Assembly (NCBI GenBank): GCA_036510065.1
Contig: DATCEO010000243.1
Span: 1 to 64,000 of the forward strand
Origin: DASUBV01 sp036510065
GTDB lineage: Bacteria; Actinomycetota; Actinomycetes; Streptosporangiales; Streptosporangiaceae
Reading direction: 5' to 3'
Length of the DNA: 64,000 bases
The notes below the pieces were generated by a model that was given only the letters and a program-made list of their open reading frames with translations, was not told the DNA's origin and did not search any database. How positions within the stretch are numbered: position 1 is the stretch's first letter; each line of letters starts with the position of its first letter. Made by a program: the position numbers and the translations under genes. Positions 57,509-64,000 of the stretch are shown piece by piece.

Positions 57509-58441
57509 ATGGACCCACGTGCCTCCCGTCCGGAGGACTGGACCAGGCCGCCCGCGGCCGCGGCCAGCGACCTGCGCCCCGGTCCCGGTGCGCCCAGGCG
57601 CCAGCCGCCCGGCCGCCCCCCGGCCGCCCCGGCCGCCGGGCGCCATGGCGCGCAGCGGGCCAGGACCAGCCGCCGCCGCCGGGCCACCACCCCGGGGGCC
57701 CTGCGGGTTCCGGAGATCACGGCCTACTTCTGGGTCATCAAGGGCCTGTCCACTGCCATGGGCGAGTCGACGTCGGACTTCCTGGTGCACGTGATGAACC
57801 CCGTGCTGGCGGTCGGCCTCGGGTTCGTCGGGTTCGTGATCGCGCTCGCCCTGCAGTTCTCTGTGCGCCGCTACATCGCCTGGACCTACTGGTTCGCGGT
57901 CCTGATGGTCGGCGTGTTCGGCACGATGGCCGCGGACGTCCTGCACGTGGGCTTCGGCGTGCCGTACACCGTCTCCTCGACGCTGTACGCGATCGTGCTC
58001 GCCGTCGTCTTCCTCAGCTGGCAGCGGACCGAGAAGACGCTGTCCATCCACAGCATCGACACCCCGCGCCGGGAGGCGTTCTACTGGGCCGCCGTCGTGG
58101 CGACCTTCGCCATGGGCACCGCGCTCGGCGACCTGACCGCGGTGACCCTGCACCTCGGGTACTTCTACTCCCTGGTGCTCTACGCCGCGCTGATCATCAT
58201 TCCGGCTATTGGCTACCGGTGGCTGCGCTGGAACCCGATCCTCTCGTTCTGGCTCGCCTACGTGATCACCCGCCCGCTCGGCGCGTCCTTCGCCGACTGG
58301 GTCGGCAAGCCCGTGACCGTCACCGGCCTGGGCTGGGGCGACGGGCGAGTCAGCGTTGTCCTCTTCCTCCTGATCGCCTGCCTGGTCGCCTTTCTGGCGG
58401 TCACCCGCCGGGATGTCCAGCGCGGCGGCACGATGGCCTGA
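57509..58441 (+). CDS. COG4705-type integral membrane protein
   Basis: 310 residues from ATG 57509, with GAAGGGA 6 bp upstream. An Arg/Pro-rich cytoplasmic start of about 65 residues (itself low-complexity) precedes about 8 membrane helices. Seen: TAYFWVIKGLSTAMGESTSDFL, the family signature, and a second half with EAFYWAAVVATFAMGTALGDLTA and RPLGASFADWVG, which repeats the first half's pattern, a sign of an internal duplication. Function unknown; relatives are annotated as uncharacterised membrane-anchored proteins. Confidence 0.85.
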   Translation: MDPRASRPEDWTRPPAAAASDLRPGPGAPRRQPPGRPPAAPAAGRHGAQRARTSRRRRATTPGALRVPEITAYFWVIKGLSTAMGESTSDFLVHVMNPVLAVGLGFVGFVIALALQFSVRRYIAWTYWFAVLMVGVFGTMAADVLHVGFGVPYTVSSTLYAIVLAVVFLSWQRTEKTLSIHSIDTPRREAFYWAAVVATFAMGTALGDLTAVTLHLGYFYSLVLYAALIIIPAIGYRWLRWNPILSFWLAYVITRPLGASFADWVGKPVTVTGLGWGDGRVSVVLFLLIACLVAFLAVTRRDVQRGGTMA

Positions 58442-58570
58442 TCCCGCGCGAGCCGCCGGGGGTGCGGGCCGCGGGGAGCGCTGGCCACGGGGGACGCGGC
58501 CGGGGATCTTGCCCGAGCGCGGCACCGCCTATGAGACGATACGGGGCACCCGACCCCAAGCGGAGCTGAC

Positions 58571-60046
58571 GTGTGGGAACTGCTCGAACGGTATGAGCTG
58601 AGGCGGCTGGCGCACCGGCGCGCGGCGCGCGACCCGGGGCCCCTGCCCCGGCCGTCCGTGCCCGCCGGCACGGATCTCCTGCCGCAGATCAAGCACATCG
58701 TGGTCCTGATGATGGAGAACCACTCCTACGACAGTTACTTCGGCATGCTGCGGGGCCGCGGCGAGGGGTTCCCGCTGGGACCGGAAGGCCAGCCGGAACT
58801 GTCCAACCCGGACGCCGGCGGCGAGCCGGTCCGCGCCTACCACCTGTCCTCGACCGTCCAGCAGCCGGATATCCCGTCGCAGAGCTGGCGCGCGAGCCAT
58901 CACCAGTGGGGCCAGGGGAACTGCGACGGGTTCGTGACCAGCTCCCAGGCCTTGATCGCCGAGGCCGGCCCGGACGCCAAGGTTCCGCCCGCCGCAGCCG
59001 CCGCGGGGATGGGCTACTGGACCGAGCAGGACCTGCCGTTCTACTACGGCCTGGCGCGGACCTTCCCGCTGGCCGATCACTGGTTCAGCTCGTGCCTGGG
59101 CCCCACGTTCCCTAATCGCCGCTTCCTCATCGCCGGAACCGCGCACGGCCTGATCGATGACGCGCCCTACGACCTGCTCGACTACCCGCCCACCGGGACC
59201 ATCTTCGACCTGCTCACCCGGAACGGCATCTCCTGGGCCAACTACCACCCGGTGGCCGGGGACCAGTCCCGGCTACAGCATTACGCCCGGCACAAGCGCA
59301 AGATGACCCGGCGCCGCCTGAAGTCGGCCGGCCGGGCGGTGAAGTCCGTGACGGCGGCCGTCCAGAAGGACCTGACGTTCACGGCGGACGTCTATCCGCT
59401 CGGCATCGGCCGGTACATGCAGCATGTGCGCAGCATGGAGCAGTTCTTCGACGACGCCGAGAACGGCACGCTGCCCGCGTTCAGCATCGTGGACCCGGAC
59501 TTCGATGCTTACTCTGAGGAGAATCCCCAGGACATCCGCAAGGGCGAGAGCTTCGCCGCCGAGGTGATCAGCCGGGTCATGCACGGCCAGGGCTGGCCGC
59601 ATACCCTGCTGATCTGGACCTACGACGAGCATGGCGGCTACCACGATCACGTCTCGCCGCCGACCGCCGTGCCGCCCGATGACGTCGAGGGACGCAGCCT
59701 GATCGGCAGCCCGACCAAGCTGCAGGCGTTCCTGCGGCCGTTCCTGCCCGGGCTGGTCGAGAGCAAGGAGAACCTCGACCGGGGGCCGCACTGGTATGAC
59801 CGGTACGGGTTCCGGGTTCCCGCGGTCATCGTGTCCCCGTACGCTCGCCCGGATTACGTCTGCAGCACGGTGCTGGATCACACCTCCGTGCTCAAGCTCG
59901 TCGAGGAGAAGTGGAACCTGCCAGCCCTCACCGCGCGGGACGCCGAGGCCGCCGCGCCGTGGGACGCGCTGGACCTCGCCAGTCCTCCCGCATTCCTGCA
60001 CCCGCCGGACCTGCCAGAACCCGCCCTGAAATGGGGCACCTGGTAA
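58571..60046 (+). CDS. Phosphoesterase family protein (phospholipase C-like), no signal peptide
   Basis: 491 residues from GTG 58571 (GGAG 5 bp upstream). Alkaline-phosphatase-fold phosphoesterase (PF04185). Seen: VLMMENHSYDSYFG metal motif near 47, SSCLGPTFPNRRFLIAGTAHG, FSIVDPDFDAYSEENP and WTYDEHGGYHDHVSPP. Members hydrolyse phospholipids or other phosphodiesters and are normally exported by Tat. Here the N-terminus is charged (MWELLERYELRRLAHRRAARD) without any signal or Tat motif, so the protein is predicted cytoplasmic. An internal KRKMTRRRLKSAGRAVKS stretch is strongly basic. Confidence 0.9.
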   Translation: MWELLERYELRRLAHRRAARDPGPLPRPSVPAGTDLLPQIKHIVVLMMENHSYDSYFGMLRGRGEGFPLGPEGQPELSNPDAGGEPVRAYHLSSTVQQPDIPSQSWRASHHQWGQGNCDGFVTSSQALIAEAGPDAKVPPAAAAAGMGYWTEQDLPFYYGLARTFPLADHWFSSCLGPTFPNRRFLIAGTAHGLIDDAPYDLLDYPPTGTIFDLLTRNGISWANYHPVAGDQSRLQHYARHKRKMTRRRLKSAGRAVKSVTAAVQKDLTFTADVYPLGIGRYMQHVRSMEQFFDDAENGTLPAFSIVDPDFDAYSEENPQDIRKGESFAAEVISRVMHGQGWPHTLLIWTYDEHGGYHDHVSPPTAVPPDDVEGRSLIGSPTKLQAFLRPFLPGLVESKENLDRGPHWYDRYGFRVPAVIVSPYARPDYVCSTVLDHTSVLKLVEEKWNLPALTARDAEAAAPWDALDLASPPAFLHPPDLPEPALKWGTW

Positions 60047-60098
60047 GTGCGGCCAATTCTCTGACGTTTAGCCGGGCGATCCGGAGGTACTCAGCGGT

Positions 60099-60920
60099 AT
60101 GCGATCGACAGCAACCCGGAACGTGGCATCCAGCGGCAGGCGCGCATCAGAGGGCACGGCAGCGCGGGCCCTGGCCCGGGCCGGCCTCACGGCTCGCGGA
60201 GTCATCTACATCCTCATCGGCGTGGTGGCCATCCTGGTGGCGCTCGGCAAGAGCGGCCAGCAGGCCGACCAGCAGGGAGCCCTGCAGCTGCTCGCCAGCA
60301 AGCCCTACGGCCTGGTCGCGCTCTGGCTGCTCGGCATCGGCTTCGCGGCCTACGCGCTCTGGCGCCTGAGCGAGGCCTTCTACGGCGTTGCCGGCGAGGG
60401 CAACGGCGCGGGGCCCCGGCTCAAGTCGCTGGGCCGCGCGATCGTCTACGCGGGCTTCGCCGCCCTGACGTTCGAGGTCATCTCCGGCACGCAGGGCAAC
60501 CAGGCCAAGCAGCAGCAGGACCTGACGGCCAAGGCGATGCAGCACACCGGCGGGCGGTTCCTGGTCGGCCTCGTCGGGCTGATCATCGTGATCGGCGGCC
60601 TGGCGCTCGTCGTGGAGGGCATCCGCCACAAGTTCATGAAGACCCTGGAGATGGGGCGGATGAGCCCGCAGACCCGCAAGGTCGTGAAGTGGCTCGGCAC
60701 GATCGGTACCGCGGCCCGCGGCGCGGTCTTCGCCGTGGTCGGCATCCTGGTGATCGATGCAGCTATCACCCACAACGCTTCGGAGTCGGGCGGCCTGGAC
60801 AAGGCCCTGCTCAGCCTGCGCAACCAGCCCTTCGGTGAGGTGCTGCTGATCCTGGCCGCCCTGGGCCTGATCATCTTCGGCATCTACGGGCTGTGCGAGG
60901 CCCGCTGGCGCAAGGTGTGA
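60099..60920 (+). CDS. DUF1206 domain membrane protein
   Basis: 273 residues with six membrane helices in three DUF1206 repeats of about 70 residues each: ARAGLTARGVIYILIGVVAI, then LGRAIVYAGFAALTFEVISG, then IGTAARGAVFAVVGILVID. Each begins with a G-x-x-A-R/K-G/A pattern before the helix. Function unknown; found throughout actinomycetes. GGAGG lies about 10 bp upstream. The gene ends before a strong hairpin. Confidence 0.9.
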   Translation: MRSTATRNVASSGRRASEGTAARALARAGLTARGVIYILIGVVAILVALGKSGQQADQQGALQLLASKPYGLVALWLLGIGFAAYALWRLSEAFYGVAGEGNGAGPRLKSLGRAIVYAGFAALTFEVISGTQGNQAKQQQDLTAKAMQHTGGRFLVGLVGLIIVIGGLALVVEGIRHKFMKTLEMGRMSPQTRKVVKWLGTIGTAARGAVFAVVGILVIDAAITHNASESGGLDKALLSLRNQPFGEVLLILAALGLIIFGIYGLCEARWRKV

Positions 60921-60942
60921 ATCTTCCCGAAGGCGCCGGGAG

Positions 60943-60985
60943 CGGGCCAGGCCCCGTCCCATGTCACCTGGGGAAGCCTGGCCCG
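60943..60985. terminator. Hairpin between convergent genes
   Basis: CGGGCCAGGC (60943-60952) and GCCTGGCCCG (60976-60985) form a perfect 10-bp stem with a 23-nt loop, between the DUF1206 gene and a convergent secreted-protein gene. Likely bidirectional terminator. Confidence 0.65.
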
Positions 60986-61014
60986 TCTTCGGATTGACCG
61001 TCATGCGGTGACTG

Positions 61015-61584
61015 CTACTTGAGGGTGAGCACCAGGCTGGCCAGGAAGCTCGCGACCGCGCCCTTGGCGAGCGACCGGCCGTTGGGGTTGCACTGGCCCT
61101 TCTTCGGCCCGGACGTGAACCTCGGGCCGGTCGCGGAGAAGGAGACCTGCACCGCGCCAGGCCCGGAGGCGCCGGCGAACGCGCCGGTGCTCTTGCTGCC
61201 CACGATCGTGAGGGGGATGTCCTGGGTGAACGTGAACCGGCAGCTCCTGGTGTTGAATACCTGGCTGGCGTGCGGCTTGCTGGTGACCTTTACGGTGAGG
61301 TTTCCAGCCGGGCTCCGGAGCGCCTTGACGCTGCCTTTGTGCGGGCCGCGGCCGCCTAGGTTAATGACCGAGTGGGTGTTCACCAGGCCCCGCCAGTGCA
61401 GCGGGATGATGGTGGCGTTGGCGAGTGCCTTTTTGCCGTGCACCGCCCCGGCGATGACCTCCGGGCCGGTGATGGACTTGCTGCCGCTTGCGTGACTGCT
61501 CGCCAGGGCAGGCACCCCCGCCGCCAGCGCCACCGTGGTAGCGCCGGTAACAGCCGCAGTGGCTAGCTTCATCCTGAGCTGCAT
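61015..61584 (-). CDS. Secreted hypothetical protein
   Basis: 189 residues from ATG 61584 with AGGAGGGG 3-4 bp upstream. Sec signal: MKLATAAVTGATTVALAAGV then ALASS (AxA-type site). The mature part has VFNTRSCRFTFTQDIPLTIVG and FAGASGPGAVQVSFSATGPRF, beta-rich sequence with two Cys that can pair (RSC near 120 and QCN near 170). No family recognised with certainty. Exported or attached to the wall. Confidence 0.8.
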   Translation of the reverse strand: MQLRMKLATAAVTGATTVALAAGVPALASSHASGSKSITGPEVIAGAVHGKKALANATIIPLHWRGLVNTHSVINLGGRGPHKGSVKALRSPAGNLTVKVTSKPHASQVFNTRSCRFTFTQDIPLTIVGSKSTGAFAGASGPGAVQVSFSATGPRFTSGPKKGQCNPNGRSLAKGAVASFLASLVLTLK

Positions 61585-61696
61585 GTTCCCCTCCTAGGGC
61601 TAGTAATGCCTTGGTAACGGGAACGCTACACCGCGTGACCATAGCCGGATGGCCCAGGCGCTCGCTGTCACGGGCGGCGCGCGCTGCCACCGACGT

Positions 61697-62500
61697 TTAG
61701 GCAGGCGTTCGCCGCAGGCGGTCGCGCAGGGCGCCAGCCGGGCGCCGCAGGATACCGATCACCGCCACGGCGCCAGCGCACCAGGCCACGCTGAACAGCC
61801 AGCCGCCCGCGACATCCGCGGGCCAGTGCACCCCCAGCCAGACTCGGGACCAGCCCACCACCGCGGCGTAGGCGACTGCCCCGGCCCAGACCGACCGACG
61901 GGGCCAGCCCGCGGGCAGCCGGGCCGCGATAACCGAGGCACACGAAAGGGCGAACAGCGTGGCGGCGGTGGTGTGGCCGGAGGGAAACGCTGCTCCGGAC
62001 GCCGCCCCGGCCCAGTCCGCCACTGGCGGCCGCCGACGATCGATGCCGTGGTTGATCAGGATCTCGGCATACACCCCGGCGCTGGCGACCAGGCAGAGCA
62101 GCAGGCCGGACCGGAGGCGGCCGCCAAGCGTGCGGGCGCTGGCGGTGACCGCGCCGATCACGATCAGGGCGGGCAGCACCACGGTGGTAACGCCGCCCCA
62201 GCGGACCGCGCTGGCGACGGCGACGCTGTCGGGACCACGGTGCGAGAGCGCCCAGCTGTGGATCGTCGTGTCCACTGCGGGGACGGCCGCCCCGCGGCGC
62301 GCGATCCAGAGTGCGAGCAGGCCGAAGAGCAGGCCGGCCGCGATGCAGACGCAGGCGGCCCGGCGGGGTCGTGCCGCCACCCTGGCCGTCTCTGTCGCGG
62401 GCGGCGGGTCTGGCGCTGCGCCCGCGGCCGGGGCGGGATCAGTCCCTGGCGGCGTCACGTCCCGCTCCCGCGCTAGCTTCAGCGGCTCGTCTGAATCCAT
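61697..62500 (-). CDS. PAP2 family phosphatase
   Basis: 267 residues. Membrane phosphatidic acid phosphatase/undecaprenyl-diphosphatase superfamily. Seen: motif 1 KxxxxxxRP-like INHGIDRRRPP, motif 2 FPSGHTTA and motif 3 SRVWLGVHWPADV with the catalytic His residues. About six membrane helices after an Ala/Pro-rich start. It lies 10 bp after the next gene (62511), another PAP2 phosphatase, so the two form a tandem operon. Lipid substrate unknown. Confidence 0.9.
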   Translation of the reverse strand: MDSDEPLKLARERDVTPPGTDPAPAAGAAPDPPPATETARVAARPRRAACVCIAAGLLFGLLALWIARRGAAVPAVDTTIHSWALSHRGPDSVAVASAVRWGGVTTVVLPALIVIGAVTASARTLGGRLRSGLLLCLVASAGVYAEILINHGIDRRRPPVADWAGAASGAAFPSGHTTAATLFALSCASVIAARLPAGWPRRSVWAGAVAYAAVVGWSRVWLGVHWPADVAGGWLFSVAWCAGAVAVIGILRRPAGALRDRLRRTPA

Positions 62501-62510
62501 CGGAGCGCTC

Positions 62511-63242
62511 CTAGTGAAGGGCCCGCCGGGCGTGGCGTTGCGGGAGCAGCGTGCTGATCACTATGAGTAGCCACAGCCCCCCCATCAGCGCGCCTGCGAG
62601 CACATCGCTCGGATAATGCATCCCCCGGTACAGCCGGGACAGCCCGACGAAGACCGGGACGCAGCACAGGACGGCTACCGCAACCCGGGTCGCCCATCGG
62701 CGACCGAACATCCACAGCACCATCACGGCGATAACGCCGTAGAGCGCGACTGCGGCGGCCGTATGCCCGGAGGGGAAGCTTGAGGTAGGCGGCGCCACAT
62801 CCAGCCGGGCCACCGGCGGGCGGGGCCGGTGCACCGTCGCGGTGACGCCGAAAAATATCAGCAGCTCCCCGACCATGACCGTGATGATGACCCCAGCCTC
62901 ATACCACCGGCCGAGCCGCCAGCGCAGCAGCAGCACCAGCAGGATGGCCACGCCGATGACGGTCTCCGTCTGGGCCATGCTGGTGCCGACCAGCGTGACG
63001 TCGTTCCACAGGCCGGTGCGGTGCGCGGCGAACCAGAGATCGACCCTCAGGTCGGCGCGGTGAGCCGACCCCCGGTACAGGACATGGGTCAGCAGCAGGC
63101 CGAGCAGGACGAAGACCCCCCAGAGCGCGACGGCGCCGCCGGCGAGCCGCAGGACGACGACCTTCCGGCTGCCGACCGGGTGCGGGCGCTCCACCTGCGT
63201 GCGGCGGCGCCGCAACGGCGGGGCTTGTAGCTGCATGCGCAT
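62511..63242 (-). CDS. PAP2 family phosphatase
   Basis: 243 residues, about six membrane helices. Seen: VHRPRPPVARL (motif 1), SFPSGHTAAAVAL (motif 2) and SRLYRGMHYPSDVLAG (motif 3). Upstream partner in the two-gene PAP2 operon; the pair are paralogues of low similarity and not recent duplicates. Start ATG 63242 is followed by a basic segment (RRRRTQVERPH). Likely role: lipid phosphate turnover or C55-PP recycling. Confidence 0.9.
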   Translation of the reverse strand: MRMQLQAPPLRRRRTQVERPHPVGSRKVVVLRLAGGAVALWGVFVLLGLLLTHVLYRGSAHRADLRVDLWFAAHRTGLWNDVTLVGTSMAQTETVIGVAILLVLLLRWRLGRWYEAGVIITVMVGELLIFFGVTATVHRPRPPVARLDVAPPTSSFPSGHTAAAVALYGVIAVMVLWMFGRRWATRVAVAVLCCVPVFVGLSRLYRGMHYPSDVLAGALMGGLWLLIVISTLLPQRHARRALH

Positions 63243-63430
63243 GGCGACTCCCTTTCCGGACCTCGCGGGAGCCAGGTCACCCGCAGTCGCCGCCCTGGGT
63301 GCCCGGGGCGGGGCTCGGCAAACACGTGGCGGTGCGCGCTGCTGCGCGGCCGCGGGTACGGTCGAGCCATGCAGCTATCACCCGGCCCACTCCCCCGGCG
63401 GCCTGGGATCGGGGGAATCCAGGTGCTCGC

Positions 63431-64000
63431 GTGATCGGGCTGATCGCCGTGACCGAAAGCGGCCGCGCCGCCGCGGCCCGGCTGGCGGCCTGCTGGCCCG
63501 GCCAGGTGCGGAGCTACGAGGGGCCGACCCGGCAGGCGCTGCAGCGAGCGTGGGCGCAGTGTGACGGGCTGGTGTGCTTTCTCGCGGTCGGCGCGACCGT
63601 GCGGCTCATCGCCCCGCTGCTGGACAGCAAGTGGACCGATCCCGCCGTGGTCTGCGTCGATGAGTCGGCGCGGCACGCCGTGGCGGTGGTAGGCGGGCAC
63701 GCCGCCGGCGCGAACGCGCTCGCGGCCAGGGTGGCCGAGGTGTTCGGGGCCGACGTGGTGATCACGACAGCCACGGACGCCATCAGCCTGCCGGGGCTGA
63801 GCCTGCTGGACTGGCCGACCGAGGGCGCCATCGGGACCGTGAGCCGAGCCCTGCTCGACGGCGAGCGGGTGCGGCTGGAGTCGGAGCGCACGTGGCCGCT
63901 GCCGCCGCTGCCCGACAACGTGGGCGAGGCCGGCGAGTACCGGATCCTCGTCACCGACTGCCTGGTCCGCGTCGGTCCCCGGGACGCCATCCTGCGGCCG
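63431..64000 (+). CDS. cbiG: CbiG-type cobalamin biosynthesis protein (5' part)
   Basis: 190 codons inside the window; the frame runs off the end. Start GTG 63431. Seen: the CbiG N-terminal domain (IGLIAVTESGRAAAARL start, DGLVCFLAVGATVRLIAPLL and VAVVGGHAAGANALAARVAE), which opens the delta-lactone of cobalt-precorrin 5A in anaerobic B12 synthesis. In actinomycetes this domain is often joined to CobJ (precorrin-3B C17-methyltransferase), so the gene may be a cbiG-cobJ fusion beyond the window. No cobalamin riboswitch is seen upstream. Confidence 0.88.
   Translation, partial: MIGLIAVTESGRAAAARLAACWPGQVRSYEGPTRQALQRAWAQCDGLVCFLAVGATVRLIAPLLDSKWTDPAVVCVDESARHAVAVVGGHAAGANALAARVAEVFGADVVITTATDAISLPGLSLLDWPTEGAIGTVSRALLDGERVRLESERTWPLPPLPDNVGEAGEYRILVTDCLVRVGPRDAILRP

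Noticed and set aside
63243..63430. Cobalamin riboswitch before cbiG
   Set aside because: No B12-box (GCCACTG) or the conserved core was found.

Overview
The window is dense, very GC-rich DNA from an actinomycete-type bacterium. Evidence for this is the short intergenic gaps, many GTG starts, 4-bp ATGA/GTGA overlaps, leaderless starts, an F420/LLM-type oxidoreductase, a DUF222-HNH protein, an ImuA'-ImuB-DnaE2 mutasome and a PadR-HAAS pair. It looks like ordinary chromosome: proS, a glyA-type gene, gnd, zinc uptake and cbiG are present, and no rRNA, tRNA, CRISPR array, intact insertion sequence or prophage was recognised. The exact genus cannot be read from the sequence.

Layout. 1-11.1 kb is an amine/beta-alanine catabolic island: two broken nitrilase (beta-ureidopropionase-like) genes fused tail to tail, a P1 peptidase, mmsA, a CPA2 antiporter, a membrane protein, a PuuB-like oxidase with an aminobutyraldehyde dehydrogenase, and divergently an Lrp/AsnC regulator with a class III aminotransferase. 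11.5-18.5 kb holds a secreted repeat protein broken by one TGA at a conserved Trp, proS, two repeat-rich membrane proteins and an FHA-PrsW fusion. 18.6-29.8 kb is a catabolic cluster: two ligase-amidohydrolase pairs meet tail to tail, and a five-gene operon (APC permease, enoyl-CoA hydratase, metallo-beta-lactamase, CoA ligase, amidohydrolase) starts at a promoter whose spacer is an ATCGAT-repeat operator, with a TetR gene beside it carrying the same motif.

29.8-33 kb has a GH9-like secreted hydrolase and an LLM oxidoreductase. 33-44.5 kb is dominated by SOS mutagenesis genes: a DUF222-HNH gene followed by dnaE2, and imuA-imuB about 5 kb away. Both transcription units have a TCGAA-N6-TTCGA (LexA-like) box upstream. 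Between them lie small nucleotidyltransferases, a pterin-dehydratase/VOC fusion and an alpha/beta-hydrolase remnant. 44.5-51 kb carries a methyltransferase, a secreted lysozyme-like protein, a rhomboid-like membrane protein and a zinc ABC operon with a candidate Zur site. 51-64 kb holds a GT-C mannosyltransferase-like protein, a serine hydroxymethyltransferase, gnd, a PadR-HAAS pair whose PadR appears to start at ATT on a leaderless transcript, a phosphoesterase, a DUF1206 protein, two PAP2 phosphatases and the start of cbiG.

Recurring themes are in-frame short tandem repeats in many proteins, genes caught in the process of breaking (four pseudogene fragments), and readable regulatory logic (LexA, TetR, PadR, Zur) from promoter-operator overlap. 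The best candidates for something not previously described are the SOS-boxed DUF222-HNH-dnaE2 operon with its nested inverted repeats, the FHA-PrsW-repeat protein, and the TetR-controlled ligase/hydratase/lactonase/amidohydrolase operon.
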